A DNA stretch of 64,000 bases from Iodidimonas sp. SYSU 1G8 (lineage in GTDB: Bacteria > Pseudomonadota > Alphaproteobacteria > SMXS01). Below the pieces are notes generated by a model, which searched no databases, was not told where the DNA came from, and was given only the letters and a program-made list of their open reading frames with translations. Positions 54,952 through 64,000 of the stretch are shown here, in pieces. The translations under genes and the position numbers were made by a program. The stretch is taken from NCBI RefSeq assembly GCF_039655775.1, contig NZ_JBBYXJ010000002.1:248001-312000 (forward strand), read 5' to 3'. Every line of letters starts with the position of its first letter. Within the stretch, counting starts at the first letter, position 1.

Positions 54952-56780
54952 TGCCGATTTCGTCCCTGCAGATCGAAGACCTCCTCGCCGCCTACCGCGA
55001 AGCGCGGGCCACGCCCGAACAGGTAATCCACGCGGTTTATGACCGCATCGACGCCTGGCCCGACAAGGCCGTCTGGATCAGCCTGTTCCCGCGCGAGGAG
55101 GCGCTGGCACGGGCGCGGGCGCTGGCGGAACGGCCCGAGGGCATCGACGGCCTGCCGCTCTACGGCATTCCCTTCGCGGTGAAGGACAATATAGATTGCG
55201 CCGGACTGCCGACCACGGCGGCCTGCCCCGACTACGCCTACCAGCCCTGGGAGAACGCGACGGCCGTCCAGCGTCTGCTCGATGCCGGCGCGATCGCCAT
55301 CGGCAAGACGAACCTGGATCAGTTCGCCACCGGCCTCAACGGCACGCGCTCGCCCTATGGCGCGCCGCGCTGTGTCTTCGACGGCGAGTATATCTCGGGC
55401 GGCTCCAGTTCGGGATCGGCGGTGGCCGTCGCCGCCGGGCTGGTGTCCTTCGCCCTGGGCACGGACACGGCAGGATCGGGACGGGTCCCGGCCGCGCTGA
55501 ACAACATCGTCGGCGTCAAGCCGACCAAGGGCCTGCTGAGCACGGCGGGCGTGGTGCCGGCCTGCCGCTCGCTCGACTGCGTCACCGTCTTCGCCCTGAA
55601 TGTGGGCGACGGCAACCGGGTGCGCCGCATCTCGCAGGCCAATGATGGCGACGATCCCTACGGCCGGACCTTGACGCCCCGGCCGCTCCCCCTGCGCGGC
55701 TTCCGCTTCGGCGTGCTGGCGGGAGAGGACCGCAAGTTCTGCGGCGACCGGGATGCCGCGGGACTCTATGACCGGGCCTGCGAACGGCTGGCCAGCCTCG
55801 GCGGGCAGGCGGTCGAGATCGACTATCAGCCCTTCGCGGCGGCGGCGGCGCTGCTCTATGACGGCCCGTGGGTGGCCGAACGGCTGGCGGCGATCCAGAC
55901 CTTCTTCAACACCAGTCCCGGCGCCATCAACCCGGTGGTGCGCCAGATCATCCAGGGCGGCCGGCGCTTCACCTCGGTCGATGCGTTCGAGGGCCAGTAC
56001 CGGCTGAAGGCGCTGGAGCGCGTCGCCGCGCGGGAGTGGGAAAAAATCGACTTCATGTTGCTGCCGACCTGCCCCACCACCTACACGGTGGCCGAGATGG
56101 AGGCCAATCCCATCGAGTACAACGCCAATCTGGGCCTCTACACCAACTTCGTGAACCTGCTGGACTGCTGCGGCGTCGCCGTGCCCGCCGGCCGTCGCCG
56201 CGACGGCCTGCCGCTCGGCGTCACCCTGATCGGCCCGGCCTTCACCGACGATGCGCTCGCCGTGCTGGCCGACCGGCTGCACCGGGCGCTGGTGGAAACC
56301 GCCGGCGCGACAGGACAGGGGCTGTCGGCCCGGTCGCTGGTGCCCGAGCCGGCGCCCGCCGCCTATGTGGATCTGGCCGTGGTCGGCGCGCATCTGCGCG
56401 GCATGCCGCTGCATCACCAGCTGACCGAACTGGACGCCCTGTTCGTGCGCGCCTGCCGCACCGCCGCGCCGTACCGCCTCTACGCCCTGCCCAACACCGA
56501 ACCGGCCAAGCCCGGCCTGATCCGCGAGCCGGGATATGCCGGCAAGGGCGTCGAGGTGGAAGTGTGGCGGCTGACCGAGGCGGCCTTCGGCCGCTTCGTC
56601 GGCCGCATCCCGGGCCCGCTCGGCATCGGCACTGTCGAGCTCGAGGACGGCTCCAGCGTGAAAAGCTTCCTGTGCGAGGAATGGGCCGTACGCGGCGCCG
56701 AGGACATCACCGGGTTTGGTGGCTGGAAGGCGTATTGCACCGCGTTGACCATCAAGGCGGGGGCTGCGTCGGCGGGTTGA
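54951..56780 (+). CDS. atzF: Allophanate hydrolase
   Basis: A 609-residue amidase-signature enzyme that splits allophanate to CO2 and two ammonia. The Ser-cisSer-Lys core is present as AVKDNIDCAG (catalytic Lys) and GGSSSGSAVAVAAG, then GTDTAGSGRVPAALN with the nucleophilic Ser. The C-terminal domain (about 490-605, LYALPNTEPAKPGLIREPGYAG) is the second domain found in AtzF-type allophanate hydrolases. It overlaps the carboxylase stop by one base and is the final gene of the guanidine operon, completing release of nitrogen as ammonium. Confidence 0.94.
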   Translation: MPISSLQIEDLLAAYREARATPEQVIHAVYDRIDAWPDKAVWISLFPREEALARARALAERPEGIDGLPLYGIPFAVKDNIDCAGLPTTAACPDYAYQPWENATAVQRLLDAGAIAIGKTNLDQFATGLNGTRSPYGAPRCVFDGEYISGGSSSGSAVAVAAGLVSFALGTDTAGSGRVPAALNNIVGVKPTKGLLSTAGVVPACRSLDCVTVFALNVGDGNRVRRISQANDGDDPYGRTLTPRPLPLRGFRFGVLAGEDRKFCGDRDAAGLYDRACERLASLGGQAVEIDYQPFAAAAALLYDGPWVAERLAAIQTFFNTSPGAINPVVRQIIQGGRRFTSVDAFEGQYRLKALERVAAREWEKIDFMLLPTCPTTYTVAEMEANPIEYNANLGLYTNFVNLLDCCGVAVPAGRRRDGLPLGVTLIGPAFTDDALAVLADRLHRALVETAGATGQGLSARSLVPEPAPAAYVDLAVVGAHLRGMPLHHQLTELDALFVRACRTAAPYRLYALPNTEPAKPGLIREPGYAGKGVEVEVWRLTEAAFGRFVGRIPGPLGIGTVELEDGSSVKSFLCEEWAVRGAEDITGFGGWKAYCTALTIKAGAASAG

Positions 56781-56834
56781 TGGGCGGCTCCCGAACGGGC
56801 GTCATCCCCACACTCGATAGGCAGGTCAGATATC

Positions 56835-56876
56835 TTCGGCAAAGCCGAATGTCTGCTATCGACCCATTGCAGACAT
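56835..56876. repeat. Dispersed repeat, copy A, with two hairpins
   Basis: A perfect TTCGGC-AAA-GCCGAA hairpin (56835-56849) abuts ATGTCTGC...GCAGACAT (56849-56856 with 56869-56876), which encloses the core TCGACCCATTGCAGAC. The same core recurs three more times within 1.9 kb. Translation of this element gives the spurious MSAIDPLQTF peptide. Confidence 0.75.
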
Positions 56877-56917
56877 TTCCAGTCCGATACATGCTGTGGA
56901 TCATATCCGAGGCGCCA

Positions 56918-57130
56918 ATGAGACTGCTACGCAGGTGGGAATTCGTGTACCTCAGCGCGGTGCTCGCCGGAGTCATATGCTTTGCCAGACGAGATATCCC
57001 AGCCAAGCTTGCGAGTGATGCTGACACACTAGGCGTTTTTGGAGTCCCTACACTGGTGGCGGCCGTGGTCTGGCTGGCGCTCGCCTTCGTGCGATTTTGG
57101 CTGGTCAGCAAGGGCGCGCACCAAACGTGA
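56918..57130 (+). CDS. Small membrane protein, unknown function
   Basis: A 70-residue protein with two hydrophobic segments (about 8-22 and 42-62) separated by a charged loop. I recognise no family. ATG 56918 is preceded by GAGG at 5 bases. The in-frame start at 56891 and longer extensions run into the dispersed repeat and the end of atzF, and are not credible. GC is lower than in the adjacent operon. It lies between repeat copies A and B. Confidence 0.45.
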   Translation: MRLLRRWEFVYLSAVLAGVICFARRDIPAKLASDADTLGVFGVPTLVAAVVWLALAFVRFWLVSKGAHQT

Positions 57131-57227
57131 ACGTCCGCCATCCGCCCCAACCTGTCAGACTGATCACGACCCTTCGCAGCACAGAACCTCTGGGCTAACC
57201 TGGCGGTGTAATGTTCGATGCTCAGCC

Positions 57228-57632
57228 TCAGCGAACTTGTAGGATGACCCAAAGGACTGGCACCAGAAACGCGGGGACAAGGGTTATGCCCACAGATATG
57301 AATAACCCGAGATAAAAAATCTTGGAACGGAAAGCCTCAGTTCTGGTCGGATCGCCGCCCGACCACATTAACTCCGTCGCCCATCCGAGAGTGTAGGCAA
57401 CATTCGCAGCGATGGCATACAGCGGAACGAAGATGAAGAGCGCCATTGGCTCAATCGCATCTTCTCCAGGCCTAAGCAATTTCGCGCCCGCAACCTGCAG
57501 GATGGTGATGGTTATCAACCCGGTGATCGCCAATACGAGATTATAAGGGGCTCGGCGAAGCTCCCACCATAATACGCATTGGCCGGCTGGTTTCATTCCA
57601 TAGAGGATAGATGCGATCCATCGGTTTTGCAT
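57228..57632 (-). CDS. Hypothetical membrane protein
   Basis: A 134-residue protein with three or four hydrophobic segments: YNLVLAITGLITITILQVAG, then MALFIFVPLYAIAANVAYTLGW, then a C-terminal GLFISVGITLVPAFLVPVLW. The N-terminal part contains GQCVLWWELRRAPYN, which looks like a conserved family signature of small inner-membrane proteins without known function. ATG 57632 was chosen as the first Met of the coherent region; the frame upstream crosses repeat copy B. It is the only minus-strand gene in this patch. Confidence 0.6.
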   Translation of the reverse strand: MQNRWIASILYGMKPAGQCVLWWELRRAPYNLVLAITGLITITILQVAGAKLLRPGEDAIEPMALFIFVPLYAIAANVAYTLGWATELMWSGGDPTRTEAFRSKIFYLGLFISVGITLVPAFLVPVLWVILQVR

Positions 57633-57684
57633 TTGAGAACATCCAACGATGTCCTCTTTCCACCCAGACCGGCCAGGCTGGATA

Positions 57685-57699
57685 CGACCCATTGCGGAC
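57685..57699. repeat. Dispersed repeat, copy B
   Basis: The core CGACCCATTGCGGAC, matching copies A, C and D, lies between the divergent membrane-protein and acetyltransferase genes. The flanking palindrome seen in copy A is not clear here. Confidence 0.7.
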
Positions 57700-57748
57700 C
57701 TATCGACTACGGCAGTAGCGTAACGTCCATCTCTTGAGGTTTTCAGTG

Positions 57749-58207
57749 ATGAATATCGAGCATGTTGTTTCGGGAAAGGGAGCGCTATGTCGCTCCATAC
57801 TCGAAAGCCTTCCAGAGTGGTTCGCGATACCGAGGGCCGTGACTCAATATTGCGAGGATGCTGAGCAGCTTCCAATGCTGAGGTGTCGTGCTGACGGCGA
57901 ACTGATCGCCTTCACGTCTCTCAAGCATCACACTGCATACGCAACCGAAATTAGTGTCATGGGCGTTAGGCGAGAGTTTCATCGCCAAGGCATAGGTCGG
58001 GCCATGTTGGCCGAAGCTGAGGATTACGTTAGAGGGCTGGGCGGCACCTATCTGACCGTGAAAACGCTGGCAGCTTCAAACCCGGACCCCAGCTACCAAA
58101 GCACTCGTCAATTTTACGAAGGCATTGGCTTTATGCCGGTGGAAATCTTTCCAACGCTGTGGGGTGATACGAACCCTTGTCTCTTGGTGATCCGGCCGGT
58201 CCGGTGA
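57749..58207 (+). CDS. GNAT-family N-acetyltransferase
   Basis: A 152-residue acetyltransferase with the GNAT fold. The acetyl-CoA pyrophosphate loop is visible in EFHRQGIGRAMLAEAE (about 77-92, Q/R-x-x-G-x-G/A). STRQFYEGIGFMPVE matches the final strand-helix region. The acceptor (antibiotic, amino acid or protein) is unknown. GAGG lies about 9 bases before ATG 57749; TTG 57734 is less likely. GC is lower than in the flanking operons. It lies between repeat copies B and C. Confidence 0.85.
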   Translation: MNIEHVVSGKGALCRSILESLPEWFAIPRAVTQYCEDAEQLPMLRCRADGELIAFTSLKHHTAYATEISVMGVRREFHRQGIGRAMLAEAEDYVRGLGGTYLTVKTLAASNPDPSYQSTRQFYEGIGFMPVEIFPTLWGDTNPCLLVIRPVR

Positions 58208-58249
58208 GAGTTATTCTTTATCCAGCCCCATCAGCTCCCCGGCTGCATC

Positions 58250-58264
58250 CGACCCATTGCGGAC
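58250..58264. repeat. Dispersed repeat, copy C
   Basis: The core CGACCCATTGCGGAC is identical to copy B and sits between the acetyltransferase gene and the next small gene. Confidence 0.7.
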
Positions 58265-58292
58265 CGTTTGTAGCTCGCTCTACTCTGCGTGC

Positions 58293-58664
58293 ATGTTCAA
58301 CCCACCCTCATTAGCCGATGCTGTGAAAGCGCGTGCCTTTCATGCGCAAAGCGGCGAGCTTGGTTTGCACCTAGGCGACGCTCGTTCATTCCTGGATGCT
58401 TGCCGGCATGACGGCATTGAAGTGTTGGGTTGGGAGCTTTGGGTTATCGATCATGTTTGGGGAACCGTCGAGAATGGCCCCGTCCCGGCACCCGGTCTAT
58501 GGTGCGGCTTAATCCCTTTTCGAGGTGAACTCGCGCCGGCGATCGTCGGTGGAGAGGGTGATGCCGATGCCACACAGAATCAGTTGGCGGCGATTGATCT
58601 CAACGTCCAAGTTGAACCGATATGGATTTTCTACGTGCGGGTAAACTTCACCCTGGCGGACTAG
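58293..58664 (+). CDS. Hypothetical protein
   Basis: A 123-residue soluble protein of unrecognised family. Notable features are FLDACRHDGIEVLGWELWVIDHVWG in two parts, with three Trp residues, and an acidic middle. GC is clearly lower than the chromosome average. ATG 58293 was chosen because the longer frame to 58257 starts inside repeat copy C. It lies between repeat copies C and D. It may be a small accessory or immunity-type protein, but nothing in the sequence shows a function. Confidence 0.5.
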   Translation: MFNPPSLADAVKARAFHAQSGELGLHLGDARSFLDACRHDGIEVLGWELWVIDHVWGTVENGPVPAPGLWCGLIPFRGELAPAIVGGEGDADATQNQLAAIDLNVQVEPIWIFYVRVNFTLAD

Positions 58665-58708
58665 CAATGTCCATGTCCCCTAACCACCCTGAACGGAAAG
58701 GCTGATGA

Positions 58709-58723
58709 CGGCCCACTGCAGAC
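58709..58723. repeat. Dispersed repeat, copy D (degenerate)
   Basis: CGGCCCACTGCAGAC differs from the core of copies B and C at three positions. It marks the right edge of the small-gene patch, before the convergent SDR gene. Confidence 0.55.
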
Positions 58724-58831
58724 ACTAACGCATAAACACGAAGACCTCTGCGTCCGTCCCTAATGGCGAATGGGCGCCCCGGATGGCGCCACCTTGAAAA
58801 TCTTCCTGTGCGCGGCAGGGAGAATGCGCCA

Positions 58832-59611
58832 TCAAAGCGGGGCTGGATTGACGCAGGCGGCGTTGTCGATGCGCAGTTCGGCGCCGTTGATGAACTTGGA
58901 TTCGTCCGAGGCGAGGAACAGCACCGTGTTGCCCACATCCATCGGCTCCCCCAAGCCCGGACCGGGTTTTGTCTCGACCGGGTTCTGCTGGATCTGGCTG
59001 GCCTCGCCGGTGGTCTGCGCGCGCAGGCCCAGCACCAGCGGCGTGACGATCACGCCGGGCAGCAGGCAGTTCACGCGGATCCTGTAGCCCTCTTGCTGGC
59101 AATGGATCGCCGCGGCATTGGTCATCGACCGCACCGCGCCCTTGCAGGCGGCATAGGCGAAGACCTCCTTGTAGCCCATGAGCGCCGTGGTCGAGGCCAT
59201 GTTGATGATCGAGCCGGGCTTGCCGTTCCGCTTGATGGTCTCGATGCCGTATTTCAGACCCAGATAGGTGCCGTCCATGTGGATGCGCTGGTGAAGCTGA
59301 TAGTCGTCCCAGCTGCATGTCTCCACATTGCCGGGCCGGACCATGCCGGCATTGTTGACCACCACGTTGAGTTCGCCGAAATGATCGAGCGTCCGCGCGA
59401 TGACCCGCTCCCACTGGCTTCGCTCGGCGACATCATGTTCGATGAAGATGGCGTTGCAGCCCGCCTGTTGCGCGGTTTCCTCGCCGCCCTTTTGGTCGAT
59501 GTCCGTGATGACGACCCGCGCGCCCTCGCGCGCCAGCGCCAGCACGTCCGCCCGCCCTAGGCCCGAGCCGCCGCCCGTGACCAGACACACCTTGTCCTGC
59601 ACCCGTCCCAT
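58832..59611 (-). CDS. SDR-family oxidoreductase
   Basis: A 259-residue classical short-chain dehydrogenase with TGGGSGLG at 12-19, Asp37 in VVITDID (NAD preference), NNAG at about 91-94, and the catalytic pair in YAACK. The C-terminus LASDESKFINGAELRIDN resembles the SDR at 17032-17814. It lies just downstream of the methylcrotonyl-CoA carboxylase genes on the same strand, 125 bases away. A role in acyl-CoA or alcohol oxidation is possible; the substrate is unknown. Confidence 0.85.
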   Translation of the reverse strand: MGRVQDKVCLVTGGGSGLGRADVLALAREGARVVITDIDQKGGEETAQQAGCNAIFIEHDVAERSQWERVIARTLDHFGELNVVVNNAGMVRPGNVETCSWDDYQLHQRIHMDGTYLGLKYGIETIKRNGKPGSIINMASTTALMGYKEVFAYAACKGAVRSMTNAAAIHCQQEGYRIRVNCLLPGVIVTPLVLGLRAQTTGEASQIQQNPVETKPGPGLGEPMDVGNTVLFLASDESKFINGAELRIDNAACVNPAPL

Positions 59612-59736
59612 GAACCGGCCTTCCCCTCGTTTTCCGAACAGGCATGCATGCTATGGGCGGAGACCGCCGGTCGCAATCGGCAAGTCCGGCCGTGACCCGC
59701 CTTCCGGCCACCTTCGTGCGGAGACCGTCGGGTGCC

Positions 59737-61719
59737 CTAGCTCCGCGCCGCGAAGGTGACCAGCACGGCACCTTCGGCGACCTGATCGCCCGCCGTCACG
59801 CGGACTTCATCGACCATACCGGCGACCGGGGCGACCAGAACGTGTTCCATCTTCATGGCCTCGAGGATGACCAGCGGCGCGTGTTTCGCCACCGCCTTGC
59901 CCGGTTCGGCCAGCACCTGCGCCACGCGGCCCGGCAGCGGCGCGCGGATGTCGGACGCGCCGGCCGCCGCGTCGTCGCCCGCCGCGTCGGCCTGCAGCAG
60001 CGCCAGCCGGTGGGCGTGCCCTTTGCGCAGCACGGTGATGGTCTCGCCCTCGGTGAACACGTGAACCGTTGCGCGCACACCGCCCAGGCTGATGGCCAGA
60101 TCGCCATTGGCTTCCCGCTCGAAGGCGGCGAGCAGGCTGTCGCCGTTGATCTCGAGGATCAGCGACGGTGCATGAGTCACGGTCACGCGGCGCTCGGCAT
60201 CGCCGTCCTGCAGCACGAAGATTTCGCGCGGCGGCAGATTCACGCGCCATGCGGTGCGCTCGTCCCACGGATCGGCGGCGTTCTGCGTGCGGGCCGACAG
60301 GATCGACAGCACCGCCGCGCCCAGCGCCTCGCGATCCGCTGGCGCGGCGGCAGGGATCAGGTCGGCGGCGTGCTCATCGATGAAGCCGGTGTGCAGGTCG
60401 CCCGCCAGGAACGCCCCGTTGCCGGCGATGGCTGCGAGGAAGCCCAGATTGGAGGCGATGCCCGCCAGCCGTGTCTGTTGCAGCGCCGTCTCCAGCCGAC
60501 GCGCCGCGCCGGCGCGCGTCGTGTCCCACGCGACGACCTTGGCGATCATCGGGTCGTAGTAGATCGAGATGTCCTGGCCTTCCTCGACGCCCGAATCGAT
60601 CCGCAGATGCGGGCTTTCCGGCGGGAAGCGCAGGCGCTTGAGCGGCCCGGCCTGCGGGAAGAACTTCTTGGCCGGATTCTCGGCGTAAAGCCGCGCCTCG
60701 ATGGCGTGGCCGTTGATCGAAAGCCGGTCCTGGCTCAGCGGTAGCGCCTCGCCCGCCGCCACGCGGAACTGCCATTCCACCAGATCGGTGCCGGTGATCA
60801 TCTCGGTCACCGGATGCTCCACCTGCAGCCGCGTGTTCATCTCCATGAAGAAGAAGTCGGCGTTGGCCAGCCCCTGGCTGCCATCGACGATGAACTCGAC
60901 CGTCCCCGCGCCCCGGTACCCGATGGCCCTGGCCGCCGCCACCGCCGCCCCGCCCATGCGCGCGCGCAGTTCCTCGGTCATGCCGGGCGCGGGCGCTTCC
61001 TCGATCACCTTCTGGTGGCGGCGCTGGATCGAGCATTCCCGCTCGAACAGATGCACCGCTTGGCCGTGGCTGTCGGCGAAGACCTGGATCTCGATATGGC
61101 GCGGCCGGGCGACGAATTTCTCGACCAGCATGGCGTCGTCGCCGAACGCGCTCATGGCCTCGCGCCGCGCCGCCTTCAGCTCCTTGTCGAACGCGGCTGG
61201 ATCGTTCACCCGCCGCATGCCCTTGCCGCCGCCGCCCGCCGCCGCCTTGATCAGCACGGGATAGCCGGCATGTTCGGCGGCCAGCGCCAGCACCGCGTCG
61301 TCCTGGTCGGCGCCGTGATAGCCGGGCACCACCGGCACGCCCGCCGCGTCCATCAGCGCCTTGGCCGCGCTCTTGTTGCCCATGCGGCGGATGGCGTCGG
61401 CCGGCGGGCCGATGAAGACGATCCCGGCTTCGGCGCAGGCCTCGGCGAAAGCGGCGTTCTCCGACAGGAAGCCATAGCCGGGATGGATCGCCTCGGCGCC
61501 CGACCTGACGGACGCCTCGATGATCCGGTCGATCTTCAGATAGCTCTCCAGCGCCGGTGGCGGGCCGATCAGGTGCGCCGCGTCGGCGAAGCGCACATGG
61601 GGCGCGCCGGCATCCGCCTCGGAATGGACGGCGATACTGCGCATTCCCATGCGCCGCGCGGTCTTCATGACGCGCAGCGCGATTTCGCCCCGGTTGGCGA
61701 CGAGCACGGAACGGAACAT
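59737..61719 (-). CDS. Methylcrotonyl-CoA carboxylase, biotin-carrying alpha subunit
   Basis: A 660-residue subunit: biotin carboxylase (1-450, with KAAAGGGGKGMRRV ATP-grasp loop and FMEMNTRLQVEHPVTE), a middle linker domain, and a C-terminal biotinyl domain with Lys623 in EAMKMEHV. It loads carboxybiotin for the adjacent beta subunit. ATG 61719 was chosen because it begins MFRSVLVANRGEIA; the frame upstream lies in the beta-subunit gene. The gene is 2 bases after the beta-subunit stop. Propionyl-CoA or geranyl-CoA carboxylase are alternatives, but the partner subunit favours methylcrotonyl-CoA (leucine breakdown). Confidence 0.88.
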   Translation of the reverse strand: MFRSVLVANRGEIALRVMKTARRMGMRSIAVHSEADAGAPHVRFADAAHLIGPPPALESYLKIDRIIEASVRSGAEAIHPGYGFLSENAAFAEACAEAGIVFIGPPADAIRRMGNKSAAKALMDAAGVPVVPGYHGADQDDAVLALAAEHAGYPVLIKAAAGGGGKGMRRVNDPAAFDKELKAARREAMSAFGDDAMLVEKFVARPRHIEIQVFADSHGQAVHLFERECSIQRRHQKVIEEAPAPGMTEELRARMGGAAVAAARAIGYRGAGTVEFIVDGSQGLANADFFFMEMNTRLQVEHPVTEMITGTDLVEWQFRVAAGEALPLSQDRLSINGHAIEARLYAENPAKKFFPQAGPLKRLRFPPESPHLRIDSGVEEGQDISIYYDPMIAKVVAWDTTRAGAARRLETALQQTRLAGIASNLGFLAAIAGNGAFLAGDLHTGFIDEHAADLIPAAAPADREALGAAVLSILSARTQNAADPWDERTAWRVNLPPREIFVLQDGDAERRVTVTHAPSLILEINGDSLLAAFEREANGDLAISLGGVRATVHVFTEGETITVLRKGHAHRLALLQADAAGDDAAAGASDIRAPLPGRVAQVLAEPGKAVAKHAPLVILEAMKMEHVLVAPVAGMVDEVRVTAGDQVAEGAVLVTFAARS

Positions 61720-61721
61720 GG

Positions 61722-63329
<1,608 letters not shown>

Positions 63330-63413
63330 GACGTCTCCCCGGACATCATTTGTAGCGCACTAATCTTTTCCCGTCATCGCGAGCGAAGGCAGAGACTGTT
63401 GGAAAAGAACCCT

Positions 63414-64000
63414 TTATCGGGTCGGGACCGGCTTCTCGCCGGAATAGTCGTAGAAGCCGCGACCGGTCTTCTGGCCCAGCCAGCCGGCCTCCACATACTT
63501 CACCAGCAGCGGGCACGGCCGGTACTTGCTGTCGGCAAGGCCGTCATACAGCACCTGCATCACCGACAGGCAGACATCCAGACCGATGAAGTCGGCCAGC
63601 TCGAGCGGGCCCATGGGGTGGTGCGCGCCCAGGCGCATGGCGGTGTCGATGGCCTCGACGTTGCCGACGCCCTCATACAGTGTGTAGACCGCCTCGTTGA
63701 TCATCGGCACCAGGATGCGGTTGACGATGAAGGCGGGGAAATCCTCGGCGTTGGTGGTAATCTTGCCAAGGCGGTCGGCGAAGGCCTTGATCGCCTTGTA
63801 GGTGTCTTCCACGGTCGCGATGCCGCGGATGATCTCCACCAGCTCCATCAGCGGCACCGGATTCATGAAGTGCATGCCGATGAAGCGTTCCGGCCGGTCG
63901 GTGGTCGAGGCCAGCCGGGTGACCGAAATGGAGGACGTGTTGGTGGCGATATAGGCGTCCTTGCGCAGCGTCTTGCAGAGTTCGGTGAAGATCGCGACCT
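63414..64000 (-). CDS. 3-hydroxyacyl-CoA (3-hydroxybutyryl-CoA) dehydrogenase, 5' end beyond window
   Basis: The frame is open to the window edge; translation from 64000 downwards gives TELCKTLRKDAYIATNTSSI followed by GMHFMNPVPLMELVEII. These are the catalytic Ser/His and NAD-domain end of the HBD/PaaH family. The visible 195 residues include the C-terminal dimerisation domain (HHPMGPLELADFIGLDV). It oxidises 3-hydroxyacyl-CoA to 3-ketoacyl-CoA. The length suggests the short single-domain enzyme rather than a fused beta-oxidation protein. It lies 84 bases upstream of mccB on the same strand. Confidence 0.92.
   Translation of the reverse strand, partial: VAIFTELCKTLRKDAYIATNTSSISVTRLASTTDRPERFIGMHFMNPVPLMELVEIIRGIATVEDTYKAIKAFADRLGKITTNAEDFPAFIVNRILVPMINEAVYTLYEGVGNVEAIDTAMRLGAHHPMGPLELADFIGLDVCLSVMQVLYDGLADSKYRPCPLLVKYVEAGWLGQKTGRGFYDYSGEKPVPTR

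Noticed and set aside
51364-56780. Plain urea degradation (urea amidolyase) as the function of the carboxylase and hydrolase pair
   Set aside because: The guanidine-I riboswitch and two DUF1989 deiminase genes in the same operon point to guanidine. Urea as a side substrate cannot be excluded.
56850-56917. Starts at 56850 or 56891 for the small membrane protein
   Set aside because: The residues MSAIDPLQTF come from the dispersed repeat, and only ATG 56918 has a ribosome-binding site.
56835-58723. Integron or transposon interpretation of the small-gene patch as established fact
   Set aside because: No integrase, transposase, attI-like site or target-site duplication was found. Only the repeat-gene alternation is visible, so it is kept as a hypothesis.

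Overview
The window is high-GC DNA that looks like a chromosome segment of an alphaproteobacterium. The clues are a small bacterial-type SRP RNA gene directly upstream of dnaX-ybaB-recR, an IalB-type exported protein, DapD/DapE lysine synthesis, a YejABEF importer with a Gly-rich YejB insertion, PEP-CTERM/exosortase-style exopolysaccharide genes, and several genes that appear leaderless. I cannot assign a genus. Almost every base is coding. Most of it is ordinary chromosomal backbone, with a few lower-GC accessory patches (HEPN-like gene at 2.7-4.1 kb, small-gene patch at 56.8-58.7 kb).

Layout. 0-2.5 kb: end of an N-formylglutamate amidohydrolase gene, an HSD10-like dehydrogenase and a DMT transporter. 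2.7-4.1 kb: a lone lower-GC gene with a HEPN-like C-terminus. 4.4-7.9 kb: TrmH-type methyltransferase, IalB-like exported protein, rlmN, cfa. 7.9-12.3 kb: GT4 glycosyltransferase and an exosortase-A-type asparagine synthase, then argG. 12.5-14.3 kb: folD, yggU, yggT, tRNA-Ala(CGC). 14.3-17.8 kb: small methyltransferase, exported protein, NIPSNAP-like protein, a LuxR solo with a small upstream gene, and an SDR. 17.8-25.1 kb: polA, a zinc-finger protein, then an operon of orphan ABC ATPase, nadB, D-amino-acid transaminase and HAD nucleotidase. 25.2-28.1 kb: dapD, dapE and convergent truA. 28.1-34.6 kb: a VapBC module inside a def-fmt-truA block, recR-ybaB-dnaX, SRP RNA, a 22-residue micro-ORF with its own terminator, and nudC. 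34.6-36.3 kb: pheA and a membrane-anchored cytochrome c. 36.4-46.7 kb: two tandem peptide-binding proteins, YejBEF, a cytosolic NlpC/P60 peptidase, a MarR regulator and an M17 aminopeptidase, together suggesting peptide or muropeptide uptake and recycling.

46.9-56.8 kb is the most striking part: a guanidine-utilisation operon. It starts with a near-perfect sigma-54 promoter, then a guanidine-I (ykkC) riboswitch, then a leader in which one C-rich segment can pair either with an upstream GGGATTGG or with the Shine-Dalgarno of the first gene. The genes are a NitT/TauT-type ABC importer (binding protein, permease, ATPase), two DUF1989 proteins (carboxyguanidine deiminase CgdA/CgdB type), a 1195-residue carboxylase of the urea/guanidine carboxylase family, and allophanate hydrolase. 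Together they would import guanidine, carboxylate it, deiminate it to allophanate and release ammonium and CO2. Nitrogen control would act at the promoter and guanidine sensing in the RNA.

56.8-58.7 kb is a patch of four small, mostly unrecognised genes separated by copies of a short repeat. 58.8-64.0 kb returns to acyl-CoA metabolism: an SDR, the two methylcrotonyl-CoA carboxylase subunits, and the 3' part of a 3-hydroxyacyl-CoA dehydrogenase that runs off the window.
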